A stretch of DNA of 64,000 nt from Yamagishiella unicocca (taxonomy: Eukaryota; Chlorophyta; Chlorophyceae; Chlamydomonadales; Volvocaceae): positions 186,001 through 250,000 of the forward strand of contig BDSL01000053.1 in assembly GCA_003116995.1 (NCBI GenBank), written 5' to 3'. Position numbers and translations under genes: made by a program. The notes under the pieces are model-generated. The model was not told the DNA's origin. It saw only the letters and a list, made by a program, of their open reading frames with translations, and did not search any database. Numbering within the stretch: position 1 is the stretch's first letter; each line of letters begins with the position of its first letter. Below, in pieces: positions 1-10,400 of the stretch.

Positions 1-1570
1 TGTGGGTGCCACTGGTGATGTCCCACGGTGTGGGACATCGCCAGTCCAATGACATTTATCTGATGCCTAGGCAGTGGCGGGCACTTCTATCGCGGTGGGC
101 TTCAGCAGAAAATGACCAGTCAGAAAGCATTTTCTGGTAGAACTCTTATTGGATACGCATGTTTTAATACCTCCATGCTTCCAAGCATCATGAAATAACT
201 GTTATAACCGAATACGTGTGCGGATTTACTGCCGCTTCCCCACCGAGAGTGCCCTATCTGTATCTGTAGGCTGGTGGGGCGTGTTAGCGTGTATTGCTTC
301 AAACTTTTGCCCGATGGGTTTCTGAAGGTAATGCACACAACGATGCCAAGAAGTGAATTGCACAATGTCAGGATTTCGAGTCCAGTGCGGCCGATAATTA
401 TCTCAATAAAGGTAGTCAGTGATGCGCACTACGTTGTTGGTGCGGATAAATACCTTAATATGCATCGGCCGTTATGGGTTCATTTGTCGAAATACATCGA
501 AGCTTTCGTAGTATCCGCCGCATCGGTTACCGCTATCGTACCTGGGTGGTGGTGCGCGGGTCGTTCAGGTCACATACGAATATATCTTTAAGCGGGCTGT
601 GTTACGTATTTCTTTGTGGTGGCACCCATCGTGGTCAGATGACTTGCCACGCGTTTGCTTGGGTCACTCCCTGAGGTGGGTGGGCTGGTCCTTGGGTCAT
701 GGGCAGTCCCCGGCAGTCATCGTAAGTGTGCGTGCGTTGCCAGTAAACTGTCATAGAGATGCCTACCGATGAGCACATTTGCGGCGGCACATCTTTGTCA
801 ATCATTCTTCCCTCGAATTCCGCGTACCTGTTGGAAGGCGGTGGGCCGTAAATTGAGATGGGCTTAATTCTTCTTCTTCAGCGTGCGCTTGTAAGATATG
901 CAATGGATCAATATATTTTCCCGCCAGTGCGGAACCCAATTCCTAACCAGCGGCAATGATTGCGCACTCTATGCGACTCCATCCTGTTCCATACAGGCAT
1001 CTACAGCCACAAGGCCTTCCCCTTTCAAACGGCATGCACCGCCCTGCATTTTTAGGCATACTTTCAGACTGCACTTGCGAACTGCACATTAAGGCACTGT
1101 TTCCGTTATGTCATTATCGCTCATTGCTGGTGATACTAGTTGAAAACGCGTCGGAAAACCCATGCACGTGCATGTGCACGTACGTTCAGCGATTGCCATA
1201 TCATTGTAATGAGCGAGACATTGTTTGGCTAGAAGCCTGCACGCAAGTTTGGCGGCACGGCGTGCCTTGATTATCAGCGCTCGTCCGTTCGGCATGCATA
1301 ATGCATGGTACAAGGATGTGCGGACCACACATACTGAACTTTTGACCAAATAACACATACGTGCGCTACTTTCAGACCCTATAGTGTCAATTATTATGCG
1401 CAATCTCGAGGTCTTGTGTTCTGACCTTTGAGCATTTTCGCCTGTGTGAGCACGTTGAATTGCATCAAAAGTAACAATCGCTACCATTGTATAGTTATCT
1501 CCGTGGAAGAGTCATAAATATTTTTGCCTGTCCAAAGGGCCGCGTTCCATTAAGCTATTTTCTTTTACCA
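1..1570. other. Gene-poor left flank, nothing identified
   Basis: This stretch has a lower GC content than the coding parts of the window. I found no chain of exons with agreeing phases in it, and the open frames are short and resemble nothing I know. It may hold the flank of a gene outside the window and the promoter of the gene starting at 1571. The only structure I can point to is a short inverted repeat at 11-45. Confidence 0.4.
11..45. repeat. Short near-perfect inverted repeat (hairpin)
   Basis: Two 16-base arms at 11-26 and 30-45 are reverse complements with one mismatch and are separated by a 3-base loop (27-29). The core arm sequence is TGATGTCCCAC. It could be a hairpin in a transcript from further left, or the end of a small element cut by the window edge. 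Confidence 0.5.
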
Positions 1571-4447
1571 ATGACCGAACAAGACCTATGGGTTCATTTT
1601 ACTCAAGAACAGCTTCAAGAATACCTGAGCATGCTTAAGGACCCTGATACAGCATCTGGGTAAGCGGCTTTTGGCTCGACACTTGGTCGCCTGTGCATGT
1701 GCGATGCCCACAGTGGAATGCTGATGCTATCATCTGTGCCATACGTACGGTCGGCTTGCCTTCCCTTCTAAGCTTTTACTCTTTCGGCAACACGCGCGCT
1801 GACCCGCCGAAACCCTCCCTTGCTCAGGCACCTTGCGGCGGTGCTGAAGCTAGATAACTACCGTTTCGACGCGCGAGAGTCGATCCTATTGGACTACGCC
1901 AGTTATGCTCTGGAGTGAGCAGGGCCGGGTTCATGGGTTCATGTCACCTGGCTGGCTGCAATGCTCCCAATGAGGCGATCCCAATACACCATCGCCACAT
2001 CACCAGCTGACGCCCTGCCAATCCCCGTCCCGCCCCTACGCCTTCCCACCTTCGCACCACCCAGCTTCGCACTCAAACAGGGCTATGGGCCCACCCGTAC
2101 AGCCAGCTGGTACAACGTGGCACATAAAGCACTGCAGACGTGCATAGGTGGGCGCGGTGGCGGTGGCGGGAGGAGGTGGTTCCCAAAGCTGTCGTAGCCT
2201 TGAAGGGCAGCGGGAAGGACGCGAGGGCGACGCAGCCGAAAGTCCAGGGAGGAGCGGCGAGGGGTGGCCTAGTCAACGAGTGCATTGGACAGACGACCAA
2301 CCGTCTGCCCCCTGTTTCAGTTTGCCCAGCCATGCCTGGCCTCTGAAGCGGCCGACTCGACCCGATCTCTCGGTCCACTGTACGACCAAGTCGTGGATGG
2401 AGTTTTCACGTTGGGCGGCTGGTCGTTGGGGGGCCATGGTCGTTGCCTGTTTCTTATGGGCAGGCGGTAGCCTGACGGGCAGGAGCGCTGGCCCCCTCCC
2501 AAGGTGCCGTTCCCGTTACGGCGCCAACACACCTTGGGCGCCCGTTGCCCAGCCAGGCGTCCTAACAGCCACCGGACAGCAGCAGCAGCAGCAGCCCCTG
2601 TGGTTGGCAGCGGAACAGGCGCCCGAGTGCGGGCAGGGGCGGGGGCGCGAGGCCGGCCTTTGGCTTAGCGCTGCGAGGCAACGGGCCGGGCCGGGCCGGG
2701 CCGATGTGGGCATGCGAAACGGGGTAGAAGAGGTGGACGAGTCGTGGTCGCGCTCGTGCGGCGGAGCACTCCTTTCGCTTGCCGATGGCATGTGACAACG
2801 TGAGGCGTAGCTCACGTGCGCGAAACCTGCTGCGCCCTGCGCAGGCGGCGCGCCGTACGCGGAGTGCGAGGCGTGCTTCAAGGGCCTTATGCTGCAGCTC
2901 GTGCGGCCGCGGCCCGGCACCGACACGCCCTACTTCAGCCCCGACCAGGTGGGTGACGGGTTGTTGTAGGACAGCCACGACGGAGGTGTCGCACGGCACC
3001 GACCCAAGCGCACTTCCCAGACGAGCTCATTATCCCATGCGACGAGCTCTGGCCCCCTCGTCAAGTATCCTACGTCCGTATTAGGCTGCCCTCCTGCCAC
3101 CCCATCCAGGGTTCCCGGCACCCCGTCGCGGGGTCGCAGTGCGCACCTTGCCACAAACATGCATCTTGTCACAAGGATGCATCTTGCCACAAAGGTGCGT
3201 CTTGCCACAAACATGCATCTTGCCACAAACATGCATCTTCCCACAAACATGCATATTACCACGAACATGCGCCCATCGTTCCCCCGTCCGTGCCGCCCAC
3301 CTGTCCACGGCCGCAGGTGGCCGCCTCCGGTGCGTTCATGGCCCGAGGGCTGCTGCGGCACTACCGGCTCTACCAGCACGTCTTCTCCACAGAGCAGGAC
3401 CACACCGAGTACACGGTGGAGCTGATGGTAGGGGGTGTGTAAAAACCGTTTTACGCGACGGGACAGGATAATTGGCGCAGGATCGTCGGAAACCAATTTT
3501 GTGGGCGCATGCTGGAGGGGGCGGGCCCTCGCAGCCCCCCGGTGCCCGCCTTCCCGGCTTCCATAGCGAACAGCCGGCCGCGTGGGGTCCGCATGCACAG
3601 CCGCCGCTTACCCCACATGCCGTGCTGCTCCCTGCTGCCGTACACCGTACGGGCGGTAACCTGCGCAACGCAGGTCGAGACGGCGCGGGTGCCCTCGTTC
3701 GAAGCGGCGCAGAGCCAGGCGGAATGGGACGCGATGCATGAGAAGCGGCGACTGGACGAGGAGCGAGCGAAGAAGGTAGGGCGGTGGGGCATGGGTGGCA
3801 CGGTGGGGGAGTGGAGGTGTTGATTGGGATCAGGCTGGCATGGACGCGAGTCACCACAGGGCATTTCGGGCAACTAGTCCATCATTGCGTTGAGCTTGCC
3901 TAACCTTTTCCCTGTTTGTGCTTTGTCTGTTGTATCGGCAGGCTGCGGAAGAAGCGGAGGCGGCGCGGCTGGTGGAGGAGGCGCGGATAGCGGAGGAGGA
4001 GGCCAAGCGAGCGGAGGAGGAGGCGCGGAGAGCGGAGCTGGAGCGGGTGGGTGTGCGAGCGAGCGGGCGGGGAAAGTGGGCTGTTGGTAACGCAGCAATG
4101 ACAGAGGCAGACATAAGGGCCGCGTTGCTTTTGCACGGGTTGGCCATAGTTCCGAATCCTTTAAGCGATAGACTGGCAAACAATAGGAATCTTGCGGCGC
4201 CTCGACCCAATTACCGTGAACGTTCTTCCCCCGATTCCCCGCGCTCGGTTGCTTCCCTGCCCCGCAGAAGCCCGCCACCTTGGAGGAGGCAATCCAGCAG
4301 CTAGTGGCTGTGCGTTTGGAGGCGGAGAAGGAGGCGCTGGCTGCGCAATACCGTGGGCGTGAAGAGGAGCTGCTGGCCAAGATCACGGGCCTGGAGGAAT
4401 CGGTGGCGGCAAAGAAACCCATGTCGGCCACCTCCAGAAAGGGATAG
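1571..4447 (+). CDS. Coiled-coil ciliary protein, CABCOCO1-like (one exon unresolved)
   Basis: Exons read: 1571-1659, 1828-1914, 2845-2948, 3317-3427, 3674-3775, 3942-4046, 4268-4447 (TAG stop). The product starts MTEQDLWVHFTQEQ, has a helical N-terminal part (ILLDYASYALE; then LLRHYRLYQHVFST), and ends in a highly charged E/A/R coiled coil (exons 5-7). The order of an ILLDY-type helix, an HYxLYxxxF segment, a conserved acidic-proline linker and a C-terminal coiled coil resembles the metazoan ciliary calcium-binding coiled-coil protein CABCOCO1; this is from memory of the family and unchecked. Exon 2 ends in phase 2 whereas the exon at 2845 needs phase 1, so at least one exon between 1915 and 2844 is missing. 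A frame at about 2331-2440 is a candidate, but its splice phase does not fit. A flagellar role is inference. Confidence 0.55.
3147..3270 (+). repeat. 18-bp minisatellite in an intron
   Basis: About seven imperfect copies of an 18-base unit (CTTGCCACAAACATGCAT) lie in the intron between exons 2845-2948 and 3317-3427 of the CABCOCO1-like gene. The unit is a multiple of three, so it stays open in some frames and makes spurious ORFs on both strands. Confidence 0.85.
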
Positions 4448-4817
4448 GCCGGCGCTGGAAGGGCCGATCGGGGCTGTCCGGGAGGGGCTGTACAGGAGTC
4501 ATGCTGAGCTGTCCAAAGCCGGCCGCACCCGTGGCCCGCCGTGCGTGGTCCGTGTGGTGAGGGTCGAGGAATGAGGTAGTACCATGGTTGGAAGATTGTT
4601 CGAAGGGGGTGAATTAGGTTTGGCCAGTCGGCTGTTAAGGTGCTGCAAGGGGGAGGTGGTGTCGCCGAGACTGCACTGGTTTGGGCGGGTCGGCGTTGCA
4701 GGTGTAAGCACCCGTAGGGGGGCGCATTCTGGGCGGGTCGCTGCAAGATGCCAGCACGTGCCGCGGCTGGGAGGAGGCAGGCGTTGATGGGTATCCACAC
4801 CGAGTTTCTGCGCACCT

Positions 4818-4822
4818 TGTAA
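4818..4822 (+). terminator. TGTAA polyadenylation signal
   Basis: TGTAA is the usual volvocine poly(A) signal. This copy lies about 370 bases after the stop codon at 4447 on the coding strand, a normal 3' UTR length for these algae. A second copy occurs near 5034. Confidence 0.45.
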
Positions 4823-5271
4823 TACGCAACCCGTGGCGATTTTCCGAACAACGGGCAGCTCGAAATTGCAAGCGACATCCCTTCCTGCACCTTCCTCTGC
4901 ACCCGAGACCACAAGCTATGGCGCACCAAGGCACCATAGACCTGGTCATGCACGACAAGGCGCGGATTGCAGGCTATGGCGTCTTGCTGCTGCTCAGCAC
5001 CCCCAGCCCACACTGCCGGACCAGCCGAAAACTGTAACAATGCGGCCCCAGGCCGTCGCGCACATTGCCGCCTACGTCCCCATCCGCCCGTTCGCCCCCT
5101 CTGTGATCGCACCCCTGCTCGGCCTGCATCACCACGCAACGCGTCGCATCGCCCGCATGTCACATCCGCCATGTAGCAGAAAGGGCTTCTGCCATGCCTT
5201 TCATTCAACTGAATGGTTTTGGAACCGTGCATGTGTGCGCGTGCGGTTCCCGGTGCCCGGCGCGGTGCGGC

Positions 5272-6986
5272 TCACGCCGCTGGCTGCGGCGCCGGCGCCG
5301 ACTGGCCCCCTCGCGCCCTCAGCTCCGACTGCTTGGCGTCCTCCATCCAGGTGGGGTAGTCGATCAGCTCGTAGTCCGCGAACAGCCACGTGGGGCGGCT
5401 GCCGCTGGTGCTGCCGCTGGTGCTGCTGCCGGTCCCGCTGTCGGGCTGGTCCCGAATGAAGCGGCTGCGCTCCACGGTGGTGCTGATCCTGCAGCGGCCG
5501 AAGCAGCAACAGGATGAGGACCAAGTGCATGCCAGGGGAGGGCAGCAGGAGCAGAAGCAGCAGGAACAGCAGCAGCAGCAGCGGCGGCAACAGCAGCAGC
5601 AGCAGCAGCAGGTGAGGCGGATGTGGAGCCATTGATGGCCTTCCTTGCACTTGGCGGTGTTCAGCGGGCAGGCACTCACTTTATGGACCCGTCGAAGTTC
5701 CGCTCCGGGTTGAGCTTGTTGACTGAGTTGTAGCGGAAGGTGATGAAGGCCTCGTTCGGGTTGGAGCCGGATGCCGTCTCAAGCACCTGCAGCCGCAGAG
5801 GTTGCAGGGGTGGAATAGAGCGTCAGCAACGCTGCCGGGCAGCAGGGGGCATTGGGTTCGAGCCCGTAGGGAAAGTGAACAGGAGAGAGGCAATGAACGG
5901 TGTAGGGCGATGGTCGGGCGGAAACAGCCATGTAATTTGCTCTGGAGCGTCGGAGCAAAATTTCATTGCCAGAGACGACTGTCCACCCAAGTGCCCCACC
6001 CCATCCAGACAGAGCCCATCCCCGGGCCCCCTGCCGTACCTTGAGGTTGGAGTAGATGAATCGTTTTGTGGCCGCCTCGACGTCTCGCCTCAGCTGGGGC
6101 GTGGAGTCGCCCGGCGCAGACCCCTCGTACTTGAACGAGTGGTACGACGGGTGGAATGTGCTCACCAGGTACGGCACCCTGCACAGCCCGTACAAATACG
6201 ACAGCGGTACAGCGTACAGCTCAATTGCCCCACATTGCGCCCGTTTGCTCAAGAATGCGACGAGGACAGAGGGCGTGCAGTTCGTGGACTGGCGGGCGAC
6301 GACGGCGTTCATGACCACCACCACCAGCACCACCACCACCATCATCACCATCACCGTCGCAATCACCATCGCCAGCATCATCATCATCATCTTCGCGGCC
6401 CACCTGCCCTTCACGAAGCCACAGAAGCGAGCCCGTAGCGCCGCGTTGACGTCCGGGGGCATCGCCGTACCCAGATGGTACGGCTCGCAGCACTCCTGTG
6501 GGACGAGCAAAAAGTGTGATGTGGTGGGCGGCGCCGCGCAACGATAATCCTTCATTGTGAGACGAGTGCGATTGGACGCCTACGGCGCCGCCCAGCTTTG
6601 TGATCTGGTCCGCAATCTTCGTATCCCTCGTCCTCACTACTCTCACTCACCCGGTACACGAGCTTGGAGCCGCACGCGCATGTCTGCGACACGCCTGACT
6701 TGGACACGCTGGGTGCGTTAGAGGCTCCGAAACCTTTGCCTCCTGTGGCGCCCTTGCTGCCCGCGGGCTTGCTCGCCGCAGCTACCACCGAGGCAGCTCG
6801 GCCGCTGGTCGCCTGCTCAACGGGAGACCGGGTTGAACACGCCGATCGAGGCCCAGAGCAAGGGAAGCGACTGGTACGGCTAAAGGGAGGAAGGTTGCAT
6901 AGCTGGGGACTGGCGGGGACGAGCGTGGGTGGGCATGGCGATGCCCGGGCCATTCCGCCGGGGACGTGCGCTGAGATGCGCTGCAT
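5272..6986 (-). CDS. YchJ/SEC-C family protein, predicted plastid-targeted
   Basis: Five exons with matching phases: 6986-6651, 6495-6404, 6178-6040, 5786-5680, 5488-5272 (TGA); 296 aa. The first about 100 residues are rich in A, S, R and P with few acidic residues, like a transit peptide. Then comes CACGSKLVYRECCEPYHLG, the Cys-rich SEC-C/YchJ zinc-binding motif, with its last part supplied by exon 2. It continues with RARFCGFVKGRVPYLVSTFH and ends with a segment containing VERSRFIRD, which matches the NTF2-like YchJ fold. Plant homologues share this order; bacterial YchJ is about half the length. The reaction is unknown for the family. It is transcribed divergently from the PheRS gene at 7441, with only 454 bp between the start codons. 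The C-terminal extension after SRFIRD is variable and low complexity. Confidence 0.86.
6313..6390 (+). repeat. CAC/ATC-rich microsatellite in YchJ-like gene intron
   Basis: An imperfect run of CAC, CAT and ATC triplets fills most of the intron between 6179 and 6403. It explains the poly-Met/Val and poly-Asp/Gly ORFs seen in other frames. Confidence 0.85.
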
Positions 6987-7440
6987 TGTGGTGATCTCAG
7001 GAAGATTGCACGCAATTCAGCCGCTTCGCTTTGAAGTGAGGCGACCTGAAACAGCAAGGAAACAGCCGGCGTGCTGCCGACAGTAAACAGCAGAGCTCTG
7101 GTAAACAGTACGCACGCGTCCTATATAATTCTAAGCTGTAGGGTTTGTAGCAATTTAATTTTAAGGCTTATGCTGATGTGTTGGTTTACCCTGGCGCAAG
7201 AGAGGGTTAAAGTACGGTGTCGCGGCGTCCAATCCGCAGGCATTAATTTTCATGCCCAACTTCAATTCTTGCCTGATCTACGTGCGGGCGAATATTGTAC
7301 AGAATTGCACGCTTTCCGTGCTTGACCGCCAACCCGCCGCTGCTTTACTCTTCTTCGGGCGGCGGTCTCCAAAGCCGCTTTGGTGATTGCCACGAACAAC
7401 CTAATCAAAGCAGAGACGTAGATCTTATCAAGTTGTAGAC
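6987..7440. promoter_or_regulatory. Divergent promoter region, YchJ-like gene / PheRS alpha
   Basis: The 454 bp between the start codons of two head-to-head genes must hold both 5' UTRs and promoters. It has lower GC content than its surroundings. A TATA-like TATATAA sits at 7122-7128, 313 bp upstream of the PheRS start. Whether transcription is truly bidirectional from one core is inference. Confidence 0.45.
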
Positions 7441-10400
7441 ATGGCAGATCTGGAGAGCAGCTTGCTTCAAGCGCTGAATACGCAAGAATGCATCGCGGAC
7501 TCGGGCGACTTCGCCAAAAGCCTTGGCGTAGAGCACATCGTTTTCGTGGGTACAATCCGTAGCTTGCAGGCATCAGAGATGATTGTTGCCGAGGTGCGCA
7601 GACCGTGCTAGCGTCGCTGCGACAGCCGCTCGCAGGTTCCGGGGCCCCGAAGGCCCGATACAGTCGCGCAGTTTGGCGCTAACCTCCTGACATAGAATTA
7701 CGCCTCTGGATAACGACTGGCGGAAGCCGTTGTTCTGCTGCTGTTGCTGCGGCTGCTGCTGGTGGGGTCGGGGCTTGAGCCCAGAACCCTGGGGCCAGCA
7801 GATCACAAGCCGGCGCCTCGCGCCCGTCGGGGTTTGACTTTCGGGCTACGGATTCTGCTGCCTTCCCCCCAGGACATTGACCACTTTCGGTACGCGCTGA
7901 CCGAGGAGTCTGAGTCGTACCTCACGGCCGGCTCGCCGGAGGCCCAGGTGTTCAACGCGATCCCGGCCGGGGAGGGCATCACTCTGGCGGAGCTGAAGGT
8001 AGGTTGGGGAGGGGAAGGATCAGCCGGTGATGAGGGCAGGGAGGCTGGGCGTGCTGAGATGAGTACGGCACGGCGGCTCTTGGTACGACACTACAGTTTT
8101 CGGTTTGTACGACACACGTGGTCCAGGTTCGTAAACCGACCACACTCCCGTGTGGCTGCAGGTCAAGGTCCCGGGTGAGGCAGGAGACGTGGGCTTCAAG
8201 CAGGCCATGCAGCAGCGCTGGCTGGCGCTGGACAAGAGTGCTCCAGGGGAGCCGCGGATTGTGCGCAAGGTGGGCTCGGCCCGCGGCTTCGGGGTGTTGT
8301 GGCGGGTACTGGCTATTGGGAGGAGTGTCGGGCTGGGCTGTTGCGGGGTGTTGACACGGTGTCGTGCGAGCGATGAAGTGACTGGGTCTGGCAGGGGCGA
8401 GGGGAAGGGGACGGAAAGGGGAACCAGAGGCTTTCATGTGTTTGGGTCTGTGTTACTTTCCGCCTGGAGCTGGGCCCCAGGTGGTTCTCGGCATAGGGTT
8501 GGAGTGCTGGGGGTTAACGCCCATGTGGGTCACATCGAGTGCGCTGATGTAGGATGCCGTCGTCGCCACCACCACCATCACCACCGCCATCACGATCACC
8601 ATCGCCAGGCCGCCACTGTCACCGGCACCGACACCAGCACCGGCACCAGCACCGGCACGGTCCGGCGCCACTGTAAATACTACTATGTTATCTGGGACCT
8701 TGCCTCAAAACGACTGCGTTAAGGGGACCTTGCCTCAATACTACTGCATCCCCTCTGGGGATGTAAAAGTATTTACAAGGATCCGTTATCGGGAACCTTG
8801 CCTCCCCTCCCCTCGTCTCCCCCCCATCCCGTCTCGTAACCGGGTTTTATGCCACCCCTCCCCTCCCCCCCGCCTATCGCCCCCGGGCCCCAGGTGGACT
8901 CCATTGACGACCGGACGCAGCAGCTGCTGGCTGACGTGGCGGCGGGCAAGGAGGTGGCCAAGGCGGACGCGGAGACCCTGGCCAAGAAGCGCAAGCTGAT
9001 CAAACCGGAGTAGGTTGAGCGGGAGCAGTAGGGGAAGGAGGGGCCGGAGCGGCCGCCCAGACCACAGCGGCAGGAGTGATGCGTTAGAGACGGTGCTGCT
9101 GCTGGCTGCGTCTATTGTTGTTGCTGCCGCTGCTGGTGCTGCTGGTTCGCCCTGATGTGAAGGGCCACGCGGCTGAGCCTCCTTCCCCCCTACACCTAAT
9201 CAAATCCGTGCAGCAGCATACCGCGAAGCGGAAGCCACCCTCCCCTGCCGCCGCCACCCCGCCGCCGTACGACAGGCAGTGGAAGACGTACAAGCTGACT
9301 AAGGGCCCCAAGTTCGCCCTGGAGCGCAAGAAGCCCGCCACGGACCTCACCCACGAGATGATCGCAAAGTGAGCCGTACGGCAGCGCCGACGCCACCCGC
9401 GGCCTAATTTGTTACACCCCACCTCCTCAGCTACACTTCCCACGTCTTGTAACCCCTCCCTCACCCCCGGCACTCCCCAGGGGCACCTGGCGCTCCCAGG
9501 ACTTCAAGGATTACAACTTCAACGCCCTGGGTGCTCCGCCCAACGGAGGCTACCTGCACCCCCTGCTCAAGGTGCGGATGAACACAGCGGTATGGGAGCT
9601 CCAGTGGTGCGTGTGGAGCATGCGATTGAAGAGCACGTTGAGAAGAGCGAAGTAGAAGGGAGACCTCCGAGTCGGTGCTCCGAAACCACCTTCGTCCCGT
9701 GTTTTTCGTCCCCCCCCAGGTGCGGACGCAGTTCCGCAAGATTTTCACGCAGATGGGCTTCGAGGAGATGCCGACCAACCAGTGAGTGCTGGGTTGTGAG
9801 GACTGCTTCGTATCGCTTGTGTGCCAGTGCGGCCGGACAGCGCGCGGCAGGGCTGTGGCCCGCGGGTCACTCGCGATGCGTTGAGAGCTCTCTCTCTACC
9901 AGGGACATGACGCGCCTGTATCAGCCAAATGCTCCAAAGCCAACCAACCAGCCGCCAAGCCTGTTTTGGCCCCACGGCCCCGCTCCGAAACCAGGTACGT
10001 GGAGTCATCCTTCTGGAACTTCGACGCGCTGTTCCAGCCTCAGCAGCACCCCGCACGCGATGCCCATGACACCTTCTTCCTGACCAAGCCCGCGTCCACG
10101 CCCTCGGACCGCGGAGTGGCCGCCGACTACCTGCAGCGGGTGCAGGTGCGGGGTGAGGGGGGTTTGCAACGAAAACCCGTGTTCGAAAGGAAAACCGTGG
10201 GGATGAGCGGGGGAGGGGTGTGGGAGGGAACCCGTTGATCGGAACTTAGAAGCGGGGTCGGGAGGGGTTTGTGAGGGAAGCCGATTAGGAAATCGTTTGG
10301 CGCATAAGTTTGGTGGGAGGAGGGGAAGAGGAGGAGAAGGGAGGAGGCACTGCGCGGAAACCCGTGGTGTCGGCGCATGGGGAGAAGCGAAACCTACGAA

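Noticed and set aside
2578..2596. CAG-run ORFs near 2148-2999 as a Gln-rich coding region
   Set aside because: The frames overlap on both strands, depend on GC content and a triplet run, and do not join the flanking CABCOCO1-like exons in phase.
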